Below, piece after piece: positions 42,962 through 51,616 of a stretch of 64,000 bases of DNA. Source of the stretch: Mariluticola halotolerans (GTDB taxonomy: Bacteria; Pseudomonadota; Alphaproteobacteria; Rhizobiales; Devosiaceae). A program made the position numbers and the translations under genes. The stretch covers positions 1,302,001 to 1,366,000 of the forward strand of contig NZ_CP090960.1 in assembly GCF_021611515.1 (NCBI RefSeq), given 5' to 3'. Position 1 is the stretch's first letter. Each line of letters opens with the position of its first letter. The notes below the pieces were generated by a model. It was not told where the DNA came from. It searched no databases and worked only from the letters and a program-made list of their open reading frames with translations.

Positions 42962-43381
42962 TCAGCCTGGCAGACCGCCAATGACGGGAATATTCTCGGT
43001 CAATTGATCCCAATTGGCACGACTGTCCACACAGATATGGGCATTTGGCCTGATATCAACCGGGCTGTCGAGACTGCCAGCCGGCACAACCAGCAATTTG
43101 CCCGCCGCCTGAAGATTTGGGACGGCTGACCCGCAATGCTTGCAAAAACTCTTTTGATGCCGCGTTGCCGGTAGTTGATACGTTGTCACGGCATCCTCAC
43201 CGGACAAGAACACCAGCCGCGCAGTCGTTGAAAACAGATTTGCGGCATGGGCCGAACCTGTGTCTTTCCGGCACCGCTGGCAATGACAGAAAAACAGGCT
43301 TTCGAACGCCCCGGAAATCTCGAAAGTGATTTTCCCGCAAAGGCACGAGCCTTTGGTCACGCTGCTCATATTTTTGCTCAT
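42962..43381 (-). CDS. GFA-family zinc protein (second copy)
   Basis: A 139-residue member of the GFA/CENP-V family. Cysteine motifs are GSCLCGKITFEI, FFCHCQRCRKDTGSAHA and FCKHCGSAVP, matching the zinc-ligand pattern. It differs from the other family member in this window (25213-25584) in most non-motif residues, so it is not a recent copy. It lies between hom and recJ in the same orientation, with a 22-nt gap to hom, and may be co-transcribed with hom. An alternative start at Met5 is possible. Function beyond zinc binding is unknown. Confidence 0.85.
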   Translation of the reverse strand: MSKNMSSVTKGSCLCGKITFEISGAFESLFFCHCQRCRKDTGSAHAANLFSTTARLVFLSGEDAVTTYQLPATRHQKSFCKHCGSAVPNLQAAGKLLVVPAGSLDSPVDIRPNAHICVDSRANWDQLTENIPVIGGLPG

Positions 43382-43403
43382 GTGCGCCTGCCCTTAGACC
43401 AGG

Positions 43404-44912
43404 CTATAGCTTTTCTATGCGGATCAGCTGCGGCTTGCCGCTGACCAGGCCATCCGATTCAATTTGCGCCAGGGTGTCGCGGATATTCTGCTCCAGCGTC
43501 TCATGGGTAATCAAAACGATAGTGCGGGTCGGTTCGGCGGCAAAGGCGAGATCCTCGACCTTGAGATCCGGGCGCTGAATAACGCTTTCGATGGAAATGC
43601 CGTGCTCGCCCATGCGGGTGGCGATGGCGGCCAGGGCACCGGGCACGTCGCGGGCATTGACCCGGACATAATAACCGCCCTCATGGGCGCGCATGGGCGC
43701 GCGTTTATAAGGGGTCAGCTCCGAAGAGGGCACACCGAGCGGCGGCACGTGATTGCCACGGGCGATATCGAGAATATCGGAGAGCACCGAGGAGGCTGTG
43801 GCGGAACCGCCTGCCCCCGGCCCTGCAAGCAACAATTCCTGCACCAGATCGGTTTCAAGCGCGACAGCATTCAGCACACCGTCAACACCGGCAATAGCGC
43901 TGCCCTTGGGCACAAGGGTGGGGTGCACCCGCTGTTCGATGCCATCGGCAGAACGCTGGGCCAGACCGAGCAGCTTGATCTTGTAGCCAAGATCGTTGGC
44001 GACCTTGATATCCGCCTGCTCAATGGTTGAAATGCCTTCGACAAAAATCTCGTCGGGGGCGATTTCGCAGCCAAAGCAGAGGCTGGAGAGAATGGCCAGC
44101 TTATGGGCAGTATCGAAGCCCTCCACATCGAAAGTGGGGTCAGCTTCGGCATAGCCGAGGGCCTGCGCATCCTTGAGACAATCGGCGAAAGAAATATTCT
44201 CCGCGCCCATGCGCGTCAGGATGTAATTACAGGTGCCGTTCATGATGCCGTAAACACGGGCGATCTGGGCGCTGCCGAGACCTTCGCGCAGGGTCTTGAT
44301 GACGGGAATGCCGCCTGCGACCGCGGCTTCAAAACCCAATTGGGCATTATTATCTTCAGCGACTTTGGCGAGCGCAACGCCATGCCGGGCAAGCAATGCC
44401 TTGTTGGCGGTAACGACCGGGCGGCCCATTTCCAGCGCGGCGCGAATGGAGGCGAGCGCGGGGCCATCTTCGCCGCCAATCAGTTCGACAAACAGATCAA
44501 TACTGTCGGAACTGGCGAGCGCAACAGCGTCGTCAAACCATTCCAGCTCGGCCATGTCGATGCCGCGATCCTTGGAGCGGGACCGGGCGCCAACGGCGGT
44601 AACGACCAGCTTGCGCCCAAGCTTGCGTTCCAGATTGTCGGCATCCTTTTGCAAGATGGACACAAGGGTGGCACCAACGGTGCCGAGACCGGCAACGCCA
44701 ATGCGCAAGGGGGGCAATTTGCCCTTTTCTGAATATTCTTTCATGGCCTTCAAAATGCGGTTACGGGTGTCGCTGCGCGGCTCGCGGCCATCGCGCAGAT
44801 CAAACACAAACAAGGGATCGCCCGCAATTTCACGGCCGAAGCGGGTGGGTGTCCAGCTTTGCTGGGTCAAAAAGGTCTCGACGGACCGGATAAAGGCTGC
44901 GATTTCACTCAT
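43404..44912 (-). CDS. hom: Homoserine dehydrogenase with N-terminal HTH-like domain
   Basis: A 502-residue protein. Residues 70-502 are a full homoserine dehydrogenase: NAD(P)-binding RIGVAGLGTVGA (70-81), VTANKALLARHG, GGIPVIKTLREGL, GIMNGTCNYILTRM, AQALGYAEADPTFDVEGFD, and a C-terminal ACT domain (from about 412, YYVRVNARDVPGALAAI). The enzyme makes homoserine for threonine and methionine. Residues 1-60 are extra: a compact helical segment with TPTRFGREIAGDPLFVFDLR and RNRILKAM that resembles a small XRE-like helix-turn-helix. An internal Met57 (44744) with AAGG upstream could give a normal-length enzyme. The first ATG overlaps a 22-bp palindrome. Confidence 0.88.
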   Translation of the reverse strand: MSEIAAFIRSVETFLTQQSWTPTRFGREIAGDPLFVFDLRDGREPRSDTRNRILKAMKEYSEKGKLPPLRIGVAGLGTVGATLVSILQKDADNLERKLGRKLVVTAVGARSRSKDRGIDMAELEWFDDAVALASSDSIDLFVELIGGEDGPALASIRAALEMGRPVVTANKALLARHGVALAKVAEDNNAQLGFEAAVAGGIPVIKTLREGLGSAQIARVYGIMNGTCNYILTRMGAENISFADCLKDAQALGYAEADPTFDVEGFDTAHKLAILSSLCFGCEIAPDEIFVEGISTIEQADIKVANDLGYKIKLLGLAQRSADGIEQRVHPTLVPKGSAIAGVDGVLNAVALETDLVQELLLAGPGAGGSATASSVLSDILDIARGNHVPPLGVPSSELTPYKRAPMRAHEGGYYVRVNARDVPGALAAIATRMGEHGISIESVIQRPDLKVEDLAFAAEPTRTIVLITHETLEQNIRDTLAQIESDGLVSGKPQLIRIEKL

Positions 44913-44932
44913 TCCTATAGAAATATAGGAAT
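44911..44932. promoter_or_regulatory. 22-bp palindrome over the hom start codon
   Basis: ATTCCTATA-GAAA-TATAGGAAT (plus strand), arms of 9 bp perfectly inverted. On the minus strand its last two bases are the AT of the hom ATG, and the only SD-like AGGA is inside the arm. It can act as a protein operator or as an RNA hairpin hiding the ribosome-binding site. Confidence 0.55.
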
Positions 44933-45012
44933 TCGCCTACGGGTCAATAGCCTCATCGTGGATAAGAATGACAGAACGTATTTTTTGACCCCGATGATGA
45001 GGTGTTTTCTGC

Positions 45013-45636
45013 CTATGCCGGCTTGCGGGCGATAATGAAAACTGCCTTTTTCGGCCCCGGCTGCCATTGATGCTCGATTGCAAAACCGGCACTGGTGATG
45101 CTGTCGACCAGCTGGTTTTCAGTGAACGCTTTAAGGACCGGCAACAGGCCGAGTTTGCGGCCAAGAGGCGCTATATAGCCCAGGATGGGAAAGCTGTCGC
45201 CGATGCAGGCGGTACTCGACACGAGATAGCCGCCCGGCTTCAGCATGTGAAAGATTTTCTCCAATACGGCATCGCGGTCAGAAACGAGATGCAGAAGGCT
45301 TAGTGCCAGGATCATGTCGTACTGCTTGCCACCAGCTTCCATCTCTTCAATATCGACTTGCTGAAAGGTGACATTGGATATGCCCGCCGTCTCTGCCTTT
45401 TGCCGCGCAATGGCGAGCATGTTTTCCGAGATGTCGACGGCATCGATGTGTTTGACTTTGGGGGCGTGGGTAATGGCGGTGGAGCCCGTGCCGCAGCCGA
45501 TTTCCAGCAATTCCATATCCGCGCGCAGATAGTCTCGCGTCTTTGCCAGCTTCTGCTGGTAGATGGCCTCATCGGCCACAGGCTGCCGGCTGTATTTGTC
45601 GGCGATCTTGTTCCAGAATGTAGCTGAGCCGGCCAT
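45013..45636 (-). CDS. Class I SAM-dependent methyltransferase
   Basis: A 207-residue methyltransferase of the class I Rossmann type. The SAM-binding motif is MELLEIGCGTGSTAI near residue 40, with motif II IDAVDISENMLAIARQKA, acidic loop VDIEEME and LSLLHLVSDRDAVLEKI; HMLKPGGYLVSSTACIG is the post-II strand. The start at 45636 has GAGG 5 nt upstream, preferred over a GTG at 45642. Resembles UbiE/Methyltransf_25 members of unknown substrate. It is 100 nt upstream of hom in the same orientation, but an operon with hom is unlikely given the palindrome at the hom start. Confidence 0.87.
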   Translation of the reverse strand: MAGSATFWNKIADKYSRQPVADEAIYQQKLAKTRDYLRADMELLEIGCGTGSTAITHAPKVKHIDAVDISENMLAIARQKAETAGISNVTFQQVDIEEMEAGGKQYDMILALSLLHLVSDRDAVLEKIFHMLKPGGYLVSSTACIGDSFPILGYIAPLGRKLGLLPVLKAFTENQLVDSITSAGFAIEHQWQPGPKKAVFIIARKPA

Positions 45637-45718
45637 GTTCACCTCGTGATGCAGTGTATTACTTCACTAACACGCCTTATAGATTGAGATGGCACCACTT
45701 GTCCAGTGGCAGTGCGGG

Positions 45719-46651
45719 CTAGCTGCGCGGGATGCCTTTGGCGGCAGCGCGGCGATTGACCTGTTCGCGATGGAACACATAAATGCCCGAGGCTAGGATG
45801 ATGCCCGTGCCCAGCCATGTCATCGCGTCGGGAAAGTCGCCAAAGACGACATAGCCCAGAATAATGGCCCCGACGATCTCAAGATACTGGAGCGGTGCCA
45901 GCGTGCTGGCCGGTGCCATGCGAAAAGCCTGTGACAGCAGCAAAAAAGCGACGGCAGCGATCAAGCCCATCAGCACCAGAACCGCCCAGATATTCAAACT
46001 GACGTTTGGGATGACCCAGGGCTGAATGCCGATGACCTGGGCACCCAACAGGCTTGCGCCCATGAGCGCGACGGCAAACAGGGTGAACCAGAACTGGATG
46101 CTCAGCGCCCCCATGGCCGGACCGATGCGGCGCACAACCAGCATGTTGACCGCGAAAGTGAAGGCGGCGAACAGCGGCAGCATGACCTGCCAGCCAAACA
46201 CAGCCCAATTGGGCCGGATGACAATCAACGCCCCGCACATACCAACGGCAATCGCCAGATAGCGCCGCCACCCGGCCTTTTCGCCCAGCAGCAGCACGGA
46301 AAGCACGGTGAGGATCAACGGCTCGACAAAGAATATGGCGATAGCTGTGGCGATTGGCATGACGGAGAAGGCACCGATCAGCAAGAGCAATGTGAGGCCA
46401 CTGGTCAGCCCGCCCAGCGCCAATAGGCCAAAATGGGTCGCTGCGAATTTCTGTTTCATCACCAGCATGGCAATCGTGATGAAAACGCCCTGAAAGACAT
46501 AGCGCCAGAAGGCCAGGTCGAGTGGCAAGAGAACGCCGGTCAACAGCTTGGTGAGCGTGTCGCCAACCGGCACCAGCATCAGCGCCAGCACCATGAACAA
46601 CATGCCTTTGGTCTGGCTGGAATCGGTGGTTGACAGGGATGACACAGACAT
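45719..46651 (-). CDS. DMT-superfamily (EamA) transporter
   Basis: A 310-residue inner-membrane protein with ten hydrophobic segments arranged as two EamA repeats. The first begins KGMLFMVLALMLVPVGDTL; the second around VMLPLFAAFTFAVNMLVVRRIG. Typical EamA features are FVEPLILTVLSVLLLGEKAGW at the end of the first repeat and LQYLEIVGAIILGYVVFGD at the end of the second. The start at 46651 is supported by GGAA upstream and a normal hydrophilic N-terminus; the frame to 46702 is open without support. Members export amino acids or metabolites; the substrate is unknown. Confidence 0.88.
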   Translation of the reverse strand: MSVSSLSTTDSSQTKGMLFMVLALMLVPVGDTLTKLLTGVLLPLDLAFWRYVFQGVFITIAMLVMKQKFAATHFGLLALGGLTSGLTLLLLIGAFSVMPIATAIAIFFVEPLILTVLSVLLLGEKAGWRRYLAIAVGMCGALIVIRPNWAVFGWQVMLPLFAAFTFAVNMLVVRRIGPAMGALSIQFWFTLFAVALMGASLLGAQVIGIQPWVIPNVSLNIWAVLVLMGLIAAVAFLLLSQAFRMAPASTLAPLQYLEIVGAIILGYVVFGDFPDAMTWLGTGIILASGIYVFHREQVNRRAAAKGIPRS

Positions 46652-46710
46652 ATGGTTCCAATCGCGGCGCGGGACACGCGTCCAACGCCTAGCATTGACC
46701 ATCAGATGTT

Positions 46711-46742
46711 GAAAGCCCGGCGCGGGATAACGCCGGGCTTTC
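46711..46742. terminator. Bidirectional stem-loop between DMT and MFS genes
   Basis: A perfect 12-bp stem (46711-46722 with 46731-46742) with an 8-nt loop, GC-rich in the middle and ending in TTTC on both strands, a few bases after the MFS stop. It is positioned to terminate the MFS transcript on the minus strand. Confidence 0.7.
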
Positions 46743-46745
46743 GTT

Positions 46746-48221
46746 TTAGTGGAGGGGTTGCGCGCCCTCGCCTTCTACGGGCCGCTTGATCAGAAAGGCC
46801 GTGATAATGGCGAACAGCGAGGCAATCGCGCCGCAGAGGAAGCCTGTGCGAATACCACCTGCCAGTGCCGGAATTTCCGCGATACCATCGGCCATCAAGT
46901 TCCCCATCTGCAATGTCATCAGGGCGACGAACAGGGCGACACCCGCAGCCCCGGCAACCTGCTGAATTGTCGCCAGAATGGCGCTGCCATGGGAGTAAAG
47001 ATGCGGCGGGACCGCGCTGAGACTGGCAGTAAACAAGGGCGTAAAGACCAGTGCCAGCCCAAGACTGATGACCATGTGACCGATCAGAACGGAAGTAACG
47101 GCGGTGTTTTCGTCCACCATGGTCAGGGCCCAGAGAACGGCACTGACAATGATTGCGCCCGGTATCAGCAATGGTTTTGGCCCGAACCGGTCATAAAGCC
47201 GGCCGACGGAGGGGGCAAGCAAGCCCATGATCAACCCGCCCGGCAGGAGCAGCAAGCCGGTTTGCAATGTATCGAGGCCCAGAACGTTCTGGGTATAGAT
47301 GGGCAGAAGAATGATCGTGCCGAACAGGGCAATCATCATGATCGCCATCATGATGATGCAAATGACGAAAGTGTTCGAGTTGAAGGTGCGCAGGTCAAGC
47401 AAGGCCTTGTCATGACGTTGCAGGGAGAGCTGGCGCAAAGTGAAAACGACCAGAGTTATCGCACCGATTGCGAGTGGCAACCAGCTCGGAATACCCCCCT
47501 CATTATGCGCCTCGCCAATGGCGCTGAGGCCATAAACAACGCCACCAAAACCGATAGCTGACAGGATGACCGAAAGCACATCGAGCGGCGCATAACGCGG
47601 GGTTGTGACATTCTGGATCATCCGCGCGCCGATAATCAGGGTGGCAAGCGAGATGGGCAAGACGAGGATGAACATCCAGCGCCAGCTGAGATAGTTGAGA
47701 ATGATGCCGGAAATGGTGGGGCCGATCGCTGGTGCCACCGAGATGACGATGGAGATATTGCCCATCACCTTGCCGCGTGAGGCAGCAGGCACCAGCGTCA
47801 TGACCGTGGTCATGAGCAAGGGCAGCATGATGGCTGTGCCAACGGCTTGAACCACGCGGGCAACGATGAGCAATTCCAGCCCTGGAGAAAGGGCGGCACC
47901 GAATGTGCCCAGGCTGAACGTGGACATGGCGAGAATGAAGATCGGGCGCGTATTGATGCGCTGGATCAGAAAACCGGTGACCGGAATAACCACGGCCATG
48001 GTGAGCAAGAAGGCGGCCGTCAGCCATTGAGCGGCGGCGGCACTGACGTCGAGATCAGCCATCAGGCGCGGCAAGGCCACGCTCATGATGGTCTCGTTGA
48101 GAATGACCACGAATGTTGATATCAAAAGAATGGCGATAACCAGCCTGTTACGCGGGCCGAGATCAATTTCGGCAGGCACTTGAAGCGGCTCAGCGCCGCT
48201 TGTGGTTGCATTGGCTGTCAT
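46746..48221 (-). CDS. MFS multidrug efflux transporter, DHA2 (EmrB/QacA) family
   Basis: A 491-residue inner-membrane drug/H+ antiporter with 14 predicted spans. The N-terminal FVVILNETIMSVALPRLMADL and LTAAFLLTMAVVIPVTGFLI are the DHA2 family start (motif D1 and the region before motif A); motif C appears as ISVVISVAPAIGPTISGIIL-like sequence near residue 160. The length is typical for EmrB-type proteins. It has no adjacent EmrA-type adaptor, so it probably works as a single-component pump. It diverges from an ABC exporter gene across a 303-nt region with an inverted repeat. Confidence 0.9.
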   Translation of the reverse strand: MTANATTSGAEPLQVPAEIDLGPRNRLVIAILLISTFVVILNETIMSVALPRLMADLDVSAAAAQWLTAAFLLTMAVVIPVTGFLIQRINTRPIFILAMSTFSLGTFGAALSPGLELLIVARVVQAVGTAIMLPLLMTTVMTLVPAASRGKVMGNISIVISVAPAIGPTISGIILNYLSWRWMFILVLPISLATLIIGARMIQNVTTPRYAPLDVLSVILSAIGFGGVVYGLSAIGEAHNEGGIPSWLPLAIGAITLVVFTLRQLSLQRHDKALLDLRTFNSNTFVICIIMMAIMMIALFGTIILLPIYTQNVLGLDTLQTGLLLLPGGLIMGLLAPSVGRLYDRFGPKPLLIPGAIIVSAVLWALTMVDENTAVTSVLIGHMVISLGLALVFTPLFTASLSAVPPHLYSHGSAILATIQQVAGAAGVALFVALMTLQMGNLMADGIAEIPALAGGIRTGFLCGAIASLFAIITAFLIKRPVEGEGAQPLH

Positions 48222-48524
48222 AATGACTTTCCTGGAAATATTGATATGCCGCCCGGCGTCAAGAGCAGCAAAGAGCGGCCTATGAAAAGTGTTCGGGCAG
48301 GCAAGTCAATATGCGGTAGCCCTTGATCGGTGCCGATGAGAGATGACTGCTGACTATTCTTGTCAGGAGCGATCCGGATAACAGCGACGGGCTGACACAA
48401 GATGCCAATCACGCTATAAAAATCGTGCTTGTGGATCGATTTTTATCCGATGCTGCCAATTCGCATTCTCTCCAGCCTGCATATTGCTATGACCAATTGA
48501 TCTTAGTGCCCCTCAGGAGGCCTC
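48222..48524. other. Divergent intergenic region with inverted repeat
   Basis: No gene in these 303 nt. A perfect 10-bp inverted repeat, ATAAAAATCG (48416-48425) and CGATTTTTAT (48437-48446), lies 79 nt before the ABC exporter start. The AGGAGG at 48515-48520 is the exporter's ribosome-binding site. No regulator gene is adjacent. Confidence 0.5.
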
Positions 48525-50354
48525 TTGTTTCAATTTCTCGAAAAACTGTTCGATCCCTTTCAGGCATATATACCCAAGACCCCGCCCAAAGGGGTGGTTG
48601 CCTTCATCGTCGAGAGCATACGCCCGCTACAGCATGTGCTGGTGATCAGCATGGTGTTGACCAGCATCAGCACCGCTGTCGAGTTGTGGCTGATCTGGTA
48701 CGGCGCTTATCTGGTGGATGTGCTGGCCGCTGCTGACCCGGCGACTTTCTGGACCCAGCATGGCAATGAGTTGCTGTTTGCGGCGGCATTTATCCTTCTG
48801 ATCCGCCCCCTCGCCCCTTTGCTGCGCGAAGCGATCGACGATATTGTCTTTTTGCCCAATGCCGTGACCCTTGTGCGCTGGCGGGCACAGCGCCACGTGC
48901 TCCAACAATCCGTCGGCTGGTTTCGGAATGATCTGGCCGGGCGCATCGCCTCACGCGTGATGGAGACAGGATCGACCACGGCTGGCGCGGTCTACCAGAT
49001 CGTACACACAGTATTTTCGGTGGGCGTTTACATCCTGGGCACGGCGGGGTTGCTGGCCAGCGTCGATCTCCGCCTGATTATTCCGCTGGTGATATGGGTC
49101 GGGGTGTATTTGGGGCTGATGGCTTATGCTGTCCCGCGATACCGGCTGGCCGCCAACAAGCATCAAGAGGCCCACTCAGTACTGACCGGGACGATAATCG
49201 ACACATATGGCAATATCGACACCGTAAAATTATATGCGGATGCTGATGCGGACGACCGTGAGACGCGCAAGCGGTTTGGTGATGCTTTGAAAAGCTTTGT
49301 CTATGCGCAGAAAATCGAAGTCACGGTCAATGCGGCAATGGTGTTTTTGAGCAGTCTGTTGATTGTCGGTCTTGTCGGCTATTCCGTGGTGCTGTGGCAG
49401 GCGGGAAACGCACCATTGGGACTGGTTGCTGCGACGCTGGCGCTCAGTTTTCGCATCGTGTCCATGGCAGAATGGTTACTCGATGCCGTCGCAGGTTTGT
49501 TTGTGATGGCCGGTTCGCTGCAAGATTCGCTCGCGACCGTTGCCCAGCCACTCGATATCGTCGACGCGCCGAATGCCAGATTGCTCGATGTGCGGGGCGG
49601 AGAAATTGTTTTTGAGAATGTTGCGCATGCCTATGGCAAATCTGCTGGTGGACTAAGGGGTATAAATCTGACTATCGCGCCGGGCGAAAAGGTCGGGCTC
49701 GTCGGGCGCTCGGGTGCCGGAAAGTCGACGCTGGTCAACCTATTGCTGCGGTTTTACGACGCCGAGGATGGCAGAATTGCCATTGACGGGCAGGACATCC
49801 GTTCTGTGACCCAGAACAGTCTGAGGCAACATATCGCCATGGTCACGCAGGATGCGGCGTTGCTGCACCGGTCGGTGCGCGACAACATTGCCTTCGGTCG
49901 CGCTGATGCAACGCCGGAAATGATCGCCGCCGCTGTGAACAAGGCAGCAGCGGACGGCTTTATTCCCGACCTTGCAGATCAGAACGGGCGCATGGGATAT
50001 GATGCGCATGTGGGCGAGCGCGGTGTGAAACTGTCGGGCGGGCAACGCCAGCGCATCGCCCTCGCCCGTGCCATTATCAAAAATGCACCGATACTGGTGC
50101 TGGATGAAGCAACTTCAGCCCTCGACAGCGAGGTCGAGGCGGTTATCCAGGACACCCTCTACAACGTGATGGAGGGCAAGACGGTGATTGCCATTGCGCA
50201 CCGTCTCTCAACGATTGCGCATATGGACCGGATTGTCGTGCTGGATGAAGGGCGGATTGCCGAGCAAGGCACGCACGCGGCGCTGCTTGCAGAGAAGGGC
50301 ATTTACGCATCCCTCTGGTCGCGACAGTCGCATGGCTTTATCGGCTCTGCATAA
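48525..50354 (+). CDS. ABC transporter, fused permease and ATP-binding domains (exporter)
   Basis: A 609-residue half-transporter of the type I exporter kind. The N-terminal ABC_membrane domain with six spans (residues 55-320) includes WFRNDLAGRIASRVMETGST, the coupling region after span 2. The ATPase domain has Walker A GRSGAGKSTLVNLLLRF, signature LSGGQRQRIALARAI, Walker B ILVLDEATSALDSE and an H-loop in VIAIAHRLST. It probably works as a homodimer exporting lipids or hydrophobic compounds. The start is a TTG at 48525 with AGGAGG 4 nt before it; no better ATG exists nearby. Confidence 0.9.
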   Translation: MFQFLEKLFDPFQAYIPKTPPKGVVAFIVESIRPLQHVLVISMVLTSISTAVELWLIWYGAYLVDVLAAADPATFWTQHGNELLFAAAFILLIRPLAPLLREAIDDIVFLPNAVTLVRWRAQRHVLQQSVGWFRNDLAGRIASRVMETGSTTAGAVYQIVHTVFSVGVYILGTAGLLASVDLRLIIPLVIWVGVYLGLMAYAVPRYRLAANKHQEAHSVLTGTIIDTYGNIDTVKLYADADADDRETRKRFGDALKSFVYAQKIEVTVNAAMVFLSSLLIVGLVGYSVVLWQAGNAPLGLVAATLALSFRIVSMAEWLLDAVAGLFVMAGSLQDSLATVAQPLDIVDAPNARLLDVRGGEIVFENVAHAYGKSAGGLRGINLTIAPGEKVGLVGRSGAGKSTLVNLLLRFYDAEDGRIAIDGQDIRSVTQNSLRQHIAMVTQDAALLHRSVRDNIAFGRADATPEMIAAAVNKAAADGFIPDLADQNGRMGYDAHVGERGVKLSGGQRQRIALARAIIKNAPILVLDEATSALDSEVEAVIQDTLYNVMEGKTVIAIAHRLSTIAHMDRIVVLDEGRIAEQGTHAALLAEKGIYASLWSRQSHGFIGSA

Positions 50355-50362
50355 ATATGAAA

Positions 50363-50384
50363 AGCCAGCCCCGAGGGGCTGGCT
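50363..50384. terminator. Stem-loop between convergent ABC exporter and aminotransferase genes
   Basis: AGCCAGCCCC (50363-50372) pairs perfectly with GGGGCTGGCT (50375-50384) around a two-base turn, preceded by AAAA on the plus strand (a U-run on the minus strand). It lies between two convergent genes and can end the aminotransferase transcript on the minus strand. Confidence 0.65.
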
Positions 50385-50398
50385 GGATGGCTGCTGAT

Positions 50399-51616
50399 CT
50401 ACTTTGCATTGAGGGCGACGACATTGCCCTTGCCATCTGAATGATTGGCGAAGAATTTCTTCACCGCGCGGGCGGCCTGACGAATGCGCTGTTCGTTTTC
50501 AACGAGAGCAAGACGCACATATTGATCGCCATATTCGCCAAAGCCGACGCCCGGGGCCACAGCAACGCCTGCCTCTGCGACAAGGAGCTTGGCGAATTCA
50601 AGCGAGCCGAGATGGGCGAACTGATCGGGGATCGGTGCCCAGACGAACATTGTGGCTGGCGGGGGCGGCAAATCCCAACCGGCGCGTGAAAAGCTCTCGA
50701 CCATGATATCGCGGCGGGTGTGGTAGATCTTGCGCGCATCCTCAATGCAATCATCCGAGCCATTAAGCGCGGAGGCCGCGGCCACCTGAATGGGAGTGAA
50801 AGCACCGTAATCGAGATAGGACTTCACGCGGGCCAGCGCCGAAATCAGCCGCTCATTGCCAACTGCAAAGCCCATGCGCCAACCGGGCATTGAATAGGTT
50901 TTGGACATTGAGGTGAATTCAACCGCGATATCCATCGCGCCGGGCACTTCAAGAATTGAGGGCGGCGGGGCCATATCGAAATAGATTTCAGAATAGGCCA
51001 GGTCCGAGAGAATGAAGATCTCGTGTTCGCGGCAATAATCCACCACTTCCTTGTACCACTCAAGGCTGGCGACATAGGCCGTGGGGTTGGATGGGTAGTT
51101 GAGGATCAGTGCGATCGGCTTGGGGATCGAGTGGCGCACAGCCCTGTCGAGGGCACGCATGAAATCCTCATTGGGTTCCGCGGGCATTGAACGGACAACG
51201 CCGCCGGACATGATGAAGCCGAAGGAATGAATAGGATAGGTCGGATTGGGGACCAGAACCACATCACCGGGCGCTGTGATGGCCTGCGCCATATTGGCGA
51301 AGCCCTCCTTGGAGCCAAGAGTTGCCACAACCTGGGTGTCGGGATTGAGTTTGACCCCGAAGCGGCGGCCATAATAGGAGGCCTGGGCCTTGCGCAGACC
51401 GGGAATGCCCTTGGAGGCGGAATAGCGGTGGGTGCGCGGGTCTTTGACCGTTTCCTTGAGCTTTTCGACAATATGCTCTGGTGTCGGCAGATCGGGATTG
51501 CCCATGCCGAGGTCGATAATGTCCACGCCGGCCGCTCGGGCTTTGGCCTTGATCGGATTGATATGTTCAAACACGTAAGGCGGCAGCCGCTTGATGCGGT
51601 GAAAATCCTGGCTCAT
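50399..51616 (-). CDS. AlaC-type class I/II aminotransferase
   Basis: A 405-residue PLP-dependent aminotransferase. The N-terminus FHRIKRLPPYVFEHINPIKA and DIIDLGMGNPDLPTPEHIVE, the substrate loop YPSNPTAYVA, and the PLP-binding Lys in SMSKTYSMPGWRMGF with the following Arg are the hallmarks of the AlaC/YfdZ/LL-diaminopimelate aminotransferase-like group. In Hyphomicrobiales this gene often lies directly upstream of hom; here it is separated from hom by about 5.5 kb. It probably transfers amino groups between alanine, glutamate and related acids. Confidence 0.9.
   Translation of the reverse strand: MSQDFHRIKRLPPYVFEHINPIKAKARAAGVDIIDLGMGNPDLPTPEHIVEKLKETVKDPRTHRYSASKGIPGLRKAQASYYGRRFGVKLNPDTQVVATLGSKEGFANMAQAITAPGDVVLVPNPTYPIHSFGFIMSGGVVRSMPAEPNEDFMRALDRAVRHSIPKPIALILNYPSNPTAYVASLEWYKEVVDYCREHEIFILSDLAYSEIYFDMAPPPSILEVPGAMDIAVEFTSMSKTYSMPGWRMGFAVGNERLISALARVKSYLDYGAFTPIQVAAASALNGSDDCIEDARKIYHTRRDIMVESFSRAGWDLPPPPATMFVWAPIPDQFAHLGSLEFAKLLVAEAGVAVAPGVGFGEYGDQYVRLALVENEQRIRQAARAVKKFFANHSDGKGNVVALNAK

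Noticed and set aside
25213-43381. The two GFA-family genes as a recent duplication
   Set aside because: Outside the cysteine motifs the proteins differ strongly in sequence and length.
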